Notes: a model not told the origin generated them from the letters alone. Counted from the stretch's first letter, positions 39,378-52,110 are shown. The stretch: 62,000 nt of DNA from Tubiluchus corallicola (GCA_030141605.1 JAQGDQ010000450.1:1-62000), one strand, 5' to 3'. Numbers and translations: made by a program.

Positions 39378-40990
39378 AAGATAAGATAAGATAAGATAAG
39401 CTAAGATAAGGTAAGGTAAGGTAAGGTAAGCTAAGATAAGGTAAGGTAAGGTAAGGTAAGATAAGATAAGGTAAGATAAGATAAGATAAGATAAGATAAG
39501 ATAAGATAAGGTAAGGTAAGGTAAGTTAAGGTAAGGTAAGGTAAGGTAAGGTAAGGTAAGGTAAGATAAGATAAGGTAAGATAAGATAAGATAAGATAAG
39601 ATAAGATAAGATAAGATAAGATAAGATAAGATAAGTTAAGATAAGATAAGATAAGATAAGATAAGATAAGATAAGATAAGATAAGATAAGATAAGATAAG
39701 ATAAGATAAGATAAATAAGATACAAATAAGATAAGATAAGATAAAAAAGATAAGATAAGCAAAAAAAAGATAAAGTAAGATAAGATAAGATAAGATAAGA
39801 TAAGATAAGACAAGATAAGATAAGGTAAGATAAGGTAAGGTAAGAAAGATAAGATAAGATAAGATAAGATAAGATAAGATAAGATAAGATAAGATAAGAT
39901 AAGCTAAGCTAAGCTAAGCTAAGCTAAGCTAAGCTAAGATAAGATAAGATAAGATAAGATAAGATAAGATAAGATAAGATAAGATAAGATAAGATAAGAT
40001 AAGATAAGATAAGATAAGATAAGATAAGATAAGATAAGATAAGATAAGATAAGATAAGATAAGATAAGATAAGATAAGATAAGATAAGATAAGATAAGAT
40101 GATATTTATTTTCATCGGTATGATATAAAACAGTACATATTTGTAAAACATGAGCTTAAAGCTCATAAACCTATATCAAACATAATGTATATGAGCGATA
40201 ACGTGGTAATAATATATGTACATAATAAAATCTTTTGGANNNNNNNNNNNNNNNNNNNNNNNNNNNNNNNNNNNNNNTACGAGAGCAGTAAAAATTTGAG
40301 ACAGTAAAATTTTAGGCAGTGACATTTTCTAAAATTTACACAAAAAGCTATCTAGGTCAATAAAAATTTTTCCTGCCAACACATTCAGCATTTAATTATG
40401 AGAAGTTCGCTGAATTTACAAATGGCACATTTACATGATACACCAGTCCATGAGTTAATTAGAGGTTTAACTTCCCCAAGATTTTCGGCCATTCGGAGAC
40501 AGTTTGGTAATTCATTCCACAATGTGGCTCCATAATAGGAGAAACTTTTCTTGCCATATGTAACACCATCATATGTAGGGTGTTCTGCAGTGTTCATTTT
40601 TCTGAGGAAGTAGCGGTTTTGCTTTTGTTCCTCTATCAGTCCATAGAGGTAGGACGGGCAGTTTTTGGACAAAATCTTGAATACTTCGATAGCAATGAGA
40701 CATTGTCTCTGAAGTTGAAGAGACACAAAATTGTCTTTAAACAATAGATTTTCGTAGGTACTTTCGAAATCATTATAAACTCTCTGAAATTCAAATGCTC
40801 TAATTTCTGGCTATTTGATTTACTACAGAAATGCCAGATTACAGGGCAGAAATTAAAATTCGACTTGACAAACGAAAGGTAGATGAGTTTTCGACATTTT
40901 ACCGACAAGTTTCGCCCAATACGGCGTAGAACATTAATCTGTTTAGCTGCTTTTTTGCACAGGGCTGAAATGTGCGGGCTGTTGAAATAA
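39378..40990 (-). mobile_element. LINE-T copy c, minus orientation, with long (TTATC)n tail
   Basis: On the minus strand, degenerate ORF2 sequence from about 40910 (FVKSNFNFCPVIWHFCSKSN, then after a frameshift AIEVFKILSKNCPSYLYG and [20 protein letters not shown]) leads into the 3' UTR (40380-40100). A tail of about 730 bp follows, mixing TTATC, TTACC and TTAGC units. It is frameshifted, 5'-truncated and inactive. It is the inverted partner of copy b and closes the stretch with the reversed PES1 exons. Confidence 0.92.
40240..40277. other. Assembly gap (38 N)
   Basis: Unsequenced bases lie inside the 3' UTR of LINE copy c. Aligning with copy a by eye, the distance between 'actgc' and 'tccaaaag' is 46 bases in copy a and 45 (7 + 38 N) here, so the gap size fits an uninterrupted LINE. 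Confidence 0.95.
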
Positions 40991-40999
40991 GATCACCAA

Positions 41000-42500
41000 T
41001 ATAGTGGCAAGTCTATCAGTTTAACAGTTTAAGACCAGTATGTGAATGGAAATCCTATTCAGAGTCATTACTAGAACTTGTGGCAGGACCATTACCTAAA
41101 ATAATATACTCAATCCAATTGCACATAAAATAACAAAATACTGGTTTACCTGAAATAAATATATTTGGGAGAATCGTATACTAAATAATGCTTAATTTAA
41201 TAATCATAGTCAATATTCAATTACATAAGCGAAGGAGCAAGTGCTTGTCCGTGTCAATCTCTCTAGCTCATACAGAAACAGAGAGAATGGGGGCTAATAT
41301 TTCCATCGTCAGACACAGTGCACCGTGCTCCCTCAGTTAGTGGTATTAGTGGCTGATTTAACTGTTTGTGGCGTGTTGGGAAACATCTCGGGTAGAATAC
41401 TTCTAATACACAGTTGGGTGTCCACTTGGATCTACACATCAAATCGTCATAACATCTCGGGGTTTGGGAGCATAGACATACGTTGGACTTTTCAGACCAA
41501 TGAGCACATCGAACAGTAACAACAATAACAGCAACAAAAATGGCAACAACAACAGAAATAACAAGACCTGCAACAGCAACAGCAGCAATAACAATAACAG
41601 CCGCAACTTCGGTAACTGCAGCAGCAGCAAAGTAACAAAATTAACAATGACAAAAGCTGTGATGATGACAATGATGTAAATAATAAACAAGAAACAAACA
41701 AAAACAAAGAAAAACAAAAGCAGCAATGCGGGCCCCTCTATAATAGCTTGTTGGAGTAGGTTATATAAAATATGTTTTCCTTGTACCAAACTTTTCCAGT
41801 ATTAAACTCTTATTGGTACCCAACTTGTTCCGTACCGTTTTTATATCGTACCATATTTACTTGCAGAAAAAGTGCTTAACAAAACTTAGCCAGTGCTGTA
41901 TTTATCAGCACCATATTTTCCCGACACCAAAATTTCCTCGTACCAAAATTACCAGGATCAAATTTACTTGTACAAAACTCATTCGTACCGTGTGCCGTTT
42001 AAAATACTTTATATAAAGCTTTATTGCAAAAGTCTTATTATATACACCAACGCAAAGTGAAAAAATCTACTTTAGTTATATAAAATTTCAGTGCTTATTT
42101 CACTAACTGATCATGATTAACTGACGTATGTAATGCCACTAATTATAATTTTGTAATATTCTTTTTTGTCCTGAAGCAAATCAGTTTAATACATTTTGTT
42201 AAAAGCTACCATCGATTTTCTTTCAGTACCAATTTCTATCAACAGACAGTTAGTTCTGTAATGCTGATAACGCTCGCATTCTCGAATGATCAATAATGTG
42301 CGAACACGGTGATTAAATCATTTTATTGATCGTCCATAGCTGCAAGCAACTGTATCTACTAGCTGCTGCATTGCGCTGACGCCATGTCGATTTGCAAGTG
42401 TGGTTGTGACAGACAAGCTAAAAATTGTCAGGTTTTGAAGCAATGAAGGTGAAATCGGTTTTTAACGTGATTTGAAAATGATTGGGTCGTGTGAAATAGC
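41000..42500. other. Intergenic stretch with CAA/CAG-rich and gtacc-rich simple sequence
   Basis: At 41515-41612 a degenerate caacaa/cagcag tract occurs. At 41775-42000 there are repeated 'cgtaccaaaattt'-like words. No gene was recognised, and the missing PES1 C-terminus was not seen here. Confidence 0.45.
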
Positions 42501-42521
42501 TGCTTTATAACACAGATTGCA

Positions 42522-45237
42522 ATGCATCTTCGGCACAGATCTCGACAGTTGATTTGTTTCCTGTTTTGTGTCATTGTTTATGTTTTGATAAGAAACAACG
42601 CCATTGTTTTGACGGGTCTGGTGCAGATTGGTTTGCAGGTCGGTTCGTTGTTGACAGATCGGAAACTTTCTGATTTTGAAGGTGCGTATAATGGCTTAAT
42701 TGTGGTATTTTCTAATTACAAACATGCGTTACAGGTAATTGCGTAACATTCAGACATTGTATAAAATTCTTAGCCATTTCATATAAAACACCTACTATAC
42801 ATTTCCGAAAAAGTGTGAAACACATGATGTTTTTGCTGCGGTATGTTCATACTTTACTTAGACGTTTGGTGTAACAGCTAAGCTGTTTACAGAACTCGAA
42901 AAGCTCGAGGCTTTGGCGAAGTATAAAATCAACATAATTCATTCCTAGATTGTTTGTGCAATACCTAGGCATTGTATAGAATGCGTAAAACTGTATAGTC
43001 AATGTATTAAGTTTAAGTTCAAGTAAACAGGTGAGTTAATTGTTTTATTGGTATCCTATCCTAAAAAGCATCTATAGAAAGTAAAAATATAGCTGAGTAA
43101 CAACAAGTAAATAATATATATAGCGGACATTTAAAAAATGTGGTATTGAACAATCGATATAATGTGGATCGCACAGTATGTTCATTTTCCAGCATCATTT
43201 CTTTCTTGTACAAACACTATGTGATTGTTTTTCTTTTGGAACTACCATAACATCATAGGCAATATCGAGGAGGCGTATTTTTCGCCCTGACGTTAGTCAT
43301 TTTAAACATAATTAATTAATTTCTGGTACATTTCGTCACGTAGAAAACAGTGTTCGTTGGTTTATTTACCTGCCCTTTTCAAATTCAGTGTAAAAACCGT
43401 TCTTTCATTTTAATCACGCAGTAGTTAGGTGTTTCTACATCCATCTTGTATGAAACATAATAATCCTTTTCACAGTTCCAGCGATTGATGCTGATCGTGA
43501 AAAGGCCAAAGGTTAAGTGCACCAGATAACGCATTTGGGTACACTTGACAACGCCTCGACACCCATGCTGTTGTAATAGTAATAGTTTTAACAGCTAGCT
43601 AGAAGCTAACCTAGTTCATATTTTCTCGTTCCAAGCAAGAGCCTGCTAGTAAAAAACTCTACACACAAATCAATGCATAATTAAGTAAAATCCATGTAAA
43701 CAGCTGAAGTGCTGAACTGATGTGGCAGGCGGCTTTGCTTTACCCACAAATCAATCCATTATTAAGTAAAGTCCATGTAAAACAGCTGAAGTTACCGAAC
43801 TGATGTGGCAGAAGGCTTGTTTTACACACAGGTCACGTGACAGTTGTAGACGCATTGCGGTGGTACACTTAACCTTTGACCCACAGCAACTGTGCGTGCC
43901 CACAACGAAACTATGAAAAGGCTTACCAAAATGGAAGTGCTAATGTTCTTCGATCTTGCACGTCATCCTTCCTCAGTTAAATGATTCCATTAAAAATCAT
44001 GGGAAGCGTTTCCTGTTGTTATGAATCTGTTTTTTTTCGTAAAAATTTAGCAATCACATCGTTGGAGCAGATCCATTCATAGATTAGAATGAAAGAAACC
44101 CCGCCCATGCATCATTGTGTAGGGCAGATCCACTTATCGCACACTTTGTACCGGATTCAAGAACACAACACTGCTACAACAGGTGTAGTAGCTGTGAAAA
44201 TTATGGAATAATCATGCAACCAGAACGTTTGCTCGAAATTCGCGCATTTTCTAGAACAAAATTAGCGTTATATAATAGTAATAATAATACACTGTAATAA
44301 TATTAGTAAGTCGGCTTTTTGGGTTAACAATTAACATAATAATTTTATGTCAGTATAATTATATTATAAGCTCAGAGGTTTTTTCGCCGACTGTAAATAA
44401 CTATCTAAACCTATGTAACAGGCTAAAGTCTTTGGCATGACCAGGTCGCTGTATTGAACTCACGACCTGCCAGGCGGAAAGCGGACGCATCACCACTAGA
44501 CTAAACTGTCTGGTCTATAGATAGCTGTGGATAAAATGCCTAAGAAAATTTTATGAAAACAATTGGTCATTCGTTTTGCATTCACATTATCTAAACTTTA
44601 TTCAACATTATGATGCCTAAGAGAAGTGTAGAAGAAATTATTTTAGAAATTTTGTTGTTTTTTTTAGAAAATTAGTTTGTTTTGGCATTTCATAGAATGC
44701 CTGTAGGCAGGCTATAGAATACCCTGTTACACACTTTCCAGTCTTTCCTGATCTATATTTGTAACAAGTCAGCATATCAAACGACGTTTCGGTTTTTGTT
44801 ACGATTGTGTATTCTGAAACACCTGTGTGAGCTAAATTTAGTATGGTTGCCGAAAATCCAATGGTTCCGTTTCCGGCCATCCGGACTGAGATGAAATAAG
44901 TGGCAGTGACACTACGTGGAAATCGTGCACATCAATGAGTACCAGTTAGGGTAAACTACTGGGTAAAGGCACACAGTATTACAATTTTATATTATTACAA
45001 TATTACAGTAACTAAGTTACTGCTTTAGGTTTTTTCCTTTGAACTTGGGTAAATCTCCATTCCATAAAAAATATACGAAAGAATAGACTTGGTTAATTTA
45101 AATGCGTTAAGGAGTATTGTACATTCGCAACCACTAATGTTACCCTCACAGTAAGTGATTTTTTAGTAATTTTCTTGATCTTTTATTTGTAAGATGCATT
45201 TGATCATCATGTAAAATGCATTAAAAATATTCAATAA

Positions 45238-45290
<53 letters not shown>

Positions 45291-47888
45291 GCGCGCTTTC
45301 CACGTAGTGTCACTATTGTGGGTAAAATGGCTGATCTAGACTCCAGTGCTCACAACCATTTAAAGTTAGGAAAACTCAGTTTTAAGTACCTTATCTGCTT
45401 TACAGCACACACCAAGAAGAGGAAGTGAGGAAGCCAGGAGACGGGTTGTGGGGTGGTGGTGGGGGTATCCAACATACAGTCATAATTGCCATTATTATAA
45501 CGTGTTGTTATTTTGTTATTGTACTGAGTAGCAGCTGTGGTCGACTTGCTATCGATTCCGAAGTGGGAAGGTCAAACATCAAGGTCATATAACAGCAGCT
45601 TACAGTCTGAATTGGAATGATAAAATTGGGTTTATTCAGAAAGCATGTCTGTTCTTCCACACCAGAGGCACCATTTCTTGTGAACTTCAGTTTTAGCAGA
45701 TACCATGCATGCTACATAATAAACAGTTTCATACTCTTTTCAGTGGCTGTCGTTTTTCCAAAGTTCATGAAGTAGTTAAGCAGCACAGGAAAGTCGAAAA
45801 TATGCAAGCACAAAACAAGCACATTTCTCAGCACACGAGTTACATCGTTGATCCAGACCTTGACGTTAAAGAAAAACTGGTCGATTGATTAGACTCATTC
45901 TCATTTTAATTTACTGCCCAAAATATACATTTTCTTGTCTATAAAGGTTAGCAATTGTTTCTAATATTTAAATAATTAGCTTGGAAAGTTAGGTAGCGGC
46001 AATTGAAGACGGCTATCACTTGCGTCACAAACTAACCGCAGTTTGTGCAATGGAAAGCAGCTTCCCTGCGCATCAAGCACGTTCGCGTAAGCAAAAATTA
46101 CTATAACACGCTGATGTGATGTCACGAAAATGAGCTCTACATCACACACGATGAACACTGCAGTTCATGGTCACACTTACCGCAGTACCGCGCCTACTTG
46201 TCAGTCACACGAATGTGACAAAAAGGCGCCATTGCCAGTCTTAGTGGAGCTCCTGAGACCTGCGGAGCTTTGAAAGTTTAACAAAATTTAACTATCCGAT
46301 GTAATTTTTGTTTAATCTAAGCTTTGATAAAAAAGCTTTTGTAGTTTTAAATATTTTAGAGCATACTTTGTTCTGAACTAATGTCTACATAATCGTTCGG
46401 TTTCCTTTAATTTTCAACCTCATGGCTCATTTGGATTTGAGCAGCTGGGCCTGATATGAAATTGATTGCAATGATGGAAGTTACACTTGAATATAAAGAT
46501 CTTGACTTGCAAAATGACAACAGCTAAATTCATGAATAAGATTAACTCAACAGTAAGGGGACGTGTGAGGTTAAGTTAAGCCTCAAAGTTGTTTATGGTG
46601 TCTAGCAGAAATAATAATTGCTAAATACCATATGAATGTCTCAAAAGTCAAGCATAATAAGCAATTGATTCAGATGCCGTAATACAGATTCTTGCTGCAA
46701 TGTAAGTCTTTTTCATATAAAAATGATTGCCAGCACCCTATTAAGCAAAGGCATGCTTTTATCCAGCCGTATACATCTGCAACGAAGCCATGTCTTTGCT
46801 TAAGTGGGTGCTGGCAATGTTTTTAATATTAAGAATTCGTTTTGCTCATCACCGGTCAGTTTCTTAAGTATTTTTTTTCTTTTCCAGGGACACGTTCACG
46901 CCTCAGGAAGGTTATTGCGATAGTGACACGTGCAAGGTGTGGTTCCTCATTTACTGGTGAGATGTTTGATAAACATCCTGACGTTTTTTACATCTACGAG
47001 CCTCTGCATGAACTATTCAGTCAGTACAATGTGTCCTGGTTACTTGTCAAAGACAATACACTTACAAGAGCTCAGAAAACAAAACTAAAAACACGAATTC
47101 TAGGGAATATATTAAACTGCAAACCAGATGAGTATTATCCTAGCGAATATCATAGTCGTGATAACTCAGTGGGACATGGACTTATGCGGCAATCGAGCGC
47201 CATTAGGAGATTTGTGTCATGCGAATCACTGCCACATCTTGCGCAAAGTTACACGAGGAAACAATGTCGCAAAATCACGCTGTATGATTTCCAGCAAAAC
47301 AAGGCAGTGCTTTATCCTCGGGTATGTCTGGCTTACAATTATTCTGTTGCTAAGTTGATACGCATGACCGTATCCGAAGCTGGAGAACTCCTCAACCGTT
47401 ATGATATAAATTTACATATTTTGCATTTAATACGAGATCCACGCGGAATGCTGAGGTCGTGGTATCAACACGCAATCAATGAGAAACCAATCGCAGCTAT
47501 TCAAAGCGATGCAAGTAATTTCTGTGATAGCATTTATCAAGATGTGCTAGATGGCGCTGCTTTGAAGAGGAAATACCCTAATAGGTACATGCTTCTCCGC
47601 TACGAAGATCTTGCAGCTGAACCAAAGTCGAAAATAGCCGAAGTTTACAAGTTTCTGAACATTCCTCTTCATTCCGATGTGCTGCATTGGGTAGACCAGA
47701 ACACCTTTGCTACAGCAAACAGAACAAATCTAATGGAGGACACATTCAACCATTGGAGGAGAAATTCTACCAAGACCTCATTGCAGTGGATGTCAGATGT
47801 GTCGGAAGCTGCCATCAAAGCCATTGAGGAGAGATGCATTAAACTTTTAAAAGTGGCTCACTATCCAATACTGCATTATAGACATTAA
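42522..47888 (+). CDS. Carbohydrate 6-O-sulfotransferase, CHST/GST family, two exons
   Basis: Exon 1 is 42522-42681 (donor aag|gtgcgt) and exon 2 is 46888-47888 (acceptor ttttccag|gg). The split glycine codon joins in phase, giving 386 residues, the usual length for Golgi Gal/GalNAc/GlcNAc-6-O-sulfotransferases. These transfer sulfate from PAPS to sugar chains in the Golgi lumen. Topology is type II: a basic MHLRHRSRQ start, then a hydrophobic LICFLFCVIVYVLI anchor. The 5'-phosphosulfate loop is RCGSSFTGEMFDKHPDVFYI at about residue 68, the 3'-phosphate motif is LIRDPRGMLRSW at about 239, and a YEDLAAEP helix and KFLNIP follow. Without exon 1, the plus-strand frame opens at an intronic ATG at 46842. 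The phase-matched exon 1 replaces that start. Exact acceptor sugar is unknown, and the exon 1 assignment is inference from phase, topology and final length. Confidence 0.88.
43461..43925. mobile_element. MITE family A, copy 3 (sulfotransferase intron)
   Basis: Ends taatccttttcacag and, complemented, taagccttttcatag. The interior contains a duplicated segment ('caaatcaatgcataattaag' / 'caaatcaatccattattaag'). Confidence 0.7.
44274..44515 (-). mobile_element. tRNA-derived SINE, copy 3 (diverged)
   Basis: On the minus strand: acagtttagtctagtggtga head, gagttcaatac B-box remnant, gactgtaaa body and an eroded (TTA)n tail. It lies antisense in the sulfotransferase intron. Confidence 0.8.
44905..45314. 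mobile_element. Probable MITE with agtgacactacgtggaaa termini
   Basis: An 18-bp perfect inverted repeat bounds about 410 bp. Inside, next to the right end, is a (ATT)n tract (45239-45290). No second copy was seen in this window, so family status is inferred from the TIR alone. Confidence 0.55.
45876..46413. mobile_element. MITE family B, copy 2 (diverged)
   Basis: The right end, complemented, is aggaaaccgaacgattatgt, matching the TIR of 5096-5636. The interior aligns in reverse, including 'aaaaaggcgccattgcca'. It lies in the sulfotransferase intron. Confidence 0.65.
46726..46818. repeat. 93-bp foldback just upstream of sulfotransferase exon 2
   Basis: Two 30-nt arms, attgccagcaccctattaag... 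and its complement, match at 27 of 30 positions around a loop of about 33 nt. It ends 69 bp before the exon 2 start. It could be a tiny foldback MITE or, if transcribed within the intron, a hairpin RNA. Confidence 0.8.
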
Positions 47889-48350
47889 GTGATCCAGACT
47901 TATGCTTTTGCATAAATAAGGTTACACATATCGATTTCTTGTTGATAAACTATATTAGACAAATCGTGGCCAAGTTGGTTAGTGCAGGAATGGCATTTCC
48001 TTTGTTGCCTTTTATGTTGTGTTTTTGAAATTATTCTGGTGTAGTTTTGCGGTCATTTATAATACAATTTGTAGTGGTTTTACAGTCATTCTATTTGAAT
48101 TACTTAAATACGCATATTATGTTCTTTCCTTTGTTTTACATTCTTCCATTGAGATAAAAAAAATTATTTTTTCCCATAACAAAATTAATAGTAAGAACTG
48201 AAAATACCTTGCAATCATACAAAGGGAAAAGGGTGGAAAAAAGCTGAAGTTATCTAATCCGACGCCTTTTTCAAGATGTAGAAATTATTAGTTTACTAGC
48301 AGCATTTGCAGTTGCTAAAGCTAATGGATAGGCAGTAAACAAAATAATAT
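47889..48350. other. 3' flank of sulfotransferase gene, no further gene seen
   Basis: AT-rich sequence, presumably containing the 3' UTR. No perfect AATAAA immediately after the stop was confirmed ('cataaataagg' at about 47911 is the nearest look-alike). Confidence 0.35.
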
Positions 48351-48354
48351 TAAC

Positions 48355-48837
48355 TAGTGATGGGCGATTTTGAAATTTTGAAATTCAATTATAACCTTGT
48401 TCTTGTAATTTGATATCACGATTAATCTTTTGCGGCAATTTTTAGTGTTTTATCCGTATTTTTCGACTGCGGTGAAATATAACCGATAACTTCTTCACAT
48501 CTTCATCGTTGCCTGCCATTTTCATACTCGGAAACTATTTTTCTAGGCACATACCTGCTTTTTCATTAGCTACTGTCTAACTACATCACTACACACGTCA
48601 CATATCATCAAATTTGGAGCCACGTGTTTGCAGCATTCGGTTTATTTGTGCTAACATACTTTCGTTTGCAGCATTCGGGTTATTTGTGCTAACATACTTT
48701 CTTTTAGTCAGTGTGTAACACGTATATTTTGCTCTTGATTAATTTAATTACTATTCAATCGTCGAATAAATTGATTTACACATGCTTATGCTTGCAATCG
48801 CTATTAATTCAATTAATCTATTAATCGCCCATCGCTA
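48355..48837. mobile_element. MITE family C, copy 2
   Basis: Ends tagtgatgggcgatt and, complemented, tagcgatgggcgatt. The flanks atattaac and atgttaat agree at 6 of 8 positions, suggesting a decayed 8-bp duplication and hence hAT. An internal 22-bp segment ('gtttgcagcattcgg') is directly duplicated near 48627 and 48667. Confidence 0.75.
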
Positions 48838-48839
48838 AT

Positions 48840-51800
48840 GTTAATACACTAATTAACTCATAATTAAGTTAGAATTAACCTATAATGAATTGGGAAAATT
48901 CATACAGCAGGTTTGTAATAATCTAAGTAAGAGGATGATATAAAACAACCATGCAAAAACTCAAAATAAACCAAAATAAAAATAAAGCCTATAGATATAA
49001 AAGATATGATAATTCATGCAGAACTAATAACTAAATCAGTCTGGTTGTGAAACAATGAACAGTCATAGTTATCAAATCTGCCTTTCATTACAATTCCCTT
49101 ACGAAAAAGTATCGTTGCATTCAACGTATGCAACAAGGGCTGTAGGTCAAAGGACCGCCAGACAAAGGACCACTGGTCAAAGCATCACCACGGACAAAGC
49201 ACAACTGGTCAAAGAACCACCAGTCAAAAAACCGCCAAACAAAAATTAGCAAACCAAGGAAATGTCAACCGAAAAATCATTGTGCTTTGTGTAGAGACAT
49301 TTACATCAGTAATTTGCAGAGATTAAACTGTAATTATTTATGTTTCATTATCCTTCTAGTCACTTGGCCAAAATACTGTTTTTATGCATCAAAAATTCGC
49401 TGTGCTATAGATTTTGAAGAACTAAAAAAATTAAATTTAAATCTTTAAAAACTTTCAAGATATGTAAAAAAATTAAGTTTAACTTTATTAGGTTTAACGA
49501 AGAAGTTTGGAAATAATATCTTAATGAGAATGACGTGATCGCTGAAAACCAATTCTGTCTTTAATTGGGCCTTTCTTTGGTAATTAACATTACAGCAGTC
49601 CTTTGGAGTTAAGATGTTACAGCAATGACAAAGAAATCGTATCTACGGGGTGGTACGCTCATATCTCGGTTTGTCAGACAAAAGCGGTACGAATTCGGTC
49701 CGAATTTCCAGATTGTCCGTATTTACCGATACAGTATTAAGCTAATACAGAAGGTGCAGTGTATTAGACTCAGGGTAATGTAGTATCAATTGACGTCTAG
49801 TATAATGTCAATCATTTTCGTTGACTGCCCAATCAGCGTGCAAGGTATTTCACACGCCCCTGCAGCAGGTAATTTCGGGACATTTAGCTCCGTCTAACAC
49901 TGTTATGAAAAATACTCAACTTTCCATTAGTTAGCGGGAAAAATATTGGCCTGGTTCTAGATTTTATTATTGTCACCTGAAATTGCAATTGAATTGGTGG
50001 AAATATATAGTCTAGTTTCATTTATAGGAAGAAATGCACAACGCTTATGTCTATGAGTTACTGATTAAACCATTTTGTAATCAATAAAATACGCAGTTTA
50101 GTTTAGTTTATGGCTTTGCAAGTTAGATAAAAACAACTATTTGATTAACTTTAAATAAGAACAAAACAAAAGTTTTTGTTTTCTGGCCAGTTTTTATAAA
50201 CCTCAATGAGATCTTCACAGTCAACATTAATTCAAATGTGGTCAAAACTTATATTATACATCAATGTAATATTGTACGCTATTTTTCCGGTTATAATCAA
50301 GGTTAAAAGATACCATTGGGACTTATGTGCCTCGGGCATTCAATATAAGGGTCGTCTATGGAATGGAACAGTCAAATTTATTTCATTTCCGCAACTTGAC
50401 AAACGGAAGATACAAAAACTTAATAAATCTTGCAGACGAGCACATGATTAGCTAACTGGCTTACTTTCTTATTATATTTATATCTCTGTATTTTGTAGTG
50501 CTTTGAAACTTCGTCTCTACATTTTGTTTATTGAAGTCATTTTTTGTCTACTTGAAGTGTTAATTTCGTGTTAAAATAGCTCCTGCTCTGCAAGTTTGTA
50601 TTTATGAAAAAGTGCAATCAGTTTATCTGCTGATTAGATATTAGTTGTGACTGTCATGTTATTTAGTTTAGTTTAGTCTAGCTCAGACAGTTGTTGTCCT
50701 GCGTGAGATGTTGTCCCGAATGCTGCTTAGCGTACTTATGTTGCAGCGGGGGCGGAGCGATAGACCAACATGTTTGACGTCAAAAACTTTCAAAAACGCT
50801 AACTACGGACCGCTCCTGACATAGAAGCTACTCTAGTGTCGTTACACGTTGTCTTGGATGTAATGATGTAAACAAAGAGACGGCCCGCCAACTAGTGGTC
50901 AGCTCGTGAAACAACGGTCTGTGCCCTCCCTTAGTACGCAGGACCTTTAAAGATTCAGATTTTGTTCGATTTTTCCGATATCCGGTAAAGCGAGGTCCGG
51001 CAAACCGTAATATGAATGTAAATAGCAAAGTTTGTTTTTATAAGGATGGCACCTGCATGAAATTTTGAATGCAATGATGAGGCTACATTATTTCGAAACC
51101 TATTTCTGATAAACACTAATTAAGATGAGACAGAGGGAGCAAACATGTGTTAATTTACTTATTTTATTAACAGAATAATCTACAAAGCTTAACTAAAGAT
51201 TTTTCTGAATGTGTTACAAAAGTATACGAGTTGTGCATCCAACTAACCATTAAGATCTGCATAAACAATCAGTGTACATCTTAGATAAGATACTGTTGTT
51301 GTTTTGACTAGCTAAGACAGTAGTGATTACTACAAAAAGCAAGTGACAATATAAACGTACATATTTAGAGAAATATGACAATAATAGCAATGAAATATTA
51401 AATTTCATTAAGATTCCGCATATAGCAGAATCTTATTGGAAATAATCGTTTATTTCTTTATTGTGTTCTCTGCTGCGACAGTGAATAACTCCAAAACGAT
51501 GGTACCTAGAATCTCCAAACTTGGTGGTGAGTGGGGACAGGCAGGGGTGTTGTGACTTTTGACCTGGGGTCAAAGGGCCAAGGACACTGAGATCAGTTAG
51601 TTTTTCCTTTGTCGCTCAACTCCTCCTAGGGCATTGAGTTAAAGTCAATTTTTTCACAGGTATTTAGGCCTTGGGGTTTTAAAAACATGGGATTCTTTAA
51701 GGGCCCGAGATGGGGCCAAAATGCGGAAATTAGGGCAAACGTCTTTGTCACTCAACTCCTCTTACAGTATTGGTATTGGACTAGGAGTCAATGTTTATGC

Positions 51801-52110
51801 ATGTGTGGGCAGTCGGGTTGGTGTAGATGTGCAGTAAGTATTTTTCGAAAAGTGGGCGTGGCCTGGTCACAGGACATGAGCAAAAGTGTTAAAATGGGGT
51901 TTGGTCAATAACTGCATATGCATGAGAGCTAGGTAACCGGGCAAGAGTAGCTGCGTATTAAGTATTTTTCGAAAGGTGGACGTGCACATTACCTAGGTGA
52001 AAGTGTTCAAATGAGATTGCAATAAAATGGTTTTCTTGGGTAACCAAGCTCGGAGAATTCAGCAGTAGCAAAATTATGATCTTCTGACAAGGATCAAGTC
52101 AGCGAAGATT
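48840..52110. other. Long intergenic stretch with scattered repeat fragments
   Basis: 49135-49245 holds degenerate 'ggtcaaaggaccaccag'-type tandem words that reappear, complemented, at 52125-52160 and 52620-52705. 50780-50930 is repeat R4. The ORF 50206-50451 has a hydrophobic stretch but no recognisable family. No supported gene was seen. Confidence 0.4.

Noticed and set aside
39526-40166. Minus-strand SYLIL-repeat ORFs
   Set aside because: Translation of the tail of LINE copy c.
44638-44880. Minus-strand 80-residue ORF beginning MAGNGTIGFSATIL
   Set aside because: Looks plausibly protein-like, but it lies in the sulfotransferase intron between a SINE and a TIR element, and no family or partner exon is visible.
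46842-46887. ATG at 46842 as the sulfotransferase start
   Set aside because: A strong polypyrimidine tract and acceptor at 46871-46887 show these codons are intronic. The phase-compatible membrane-anchor exon at 42522 replaces them.
50206-50451. 81-residue ORF with a hydrophobic segment
   Set aside because: No recognisable family, no supported splice partners, and it sits in repeat-rich intergenic DNA.
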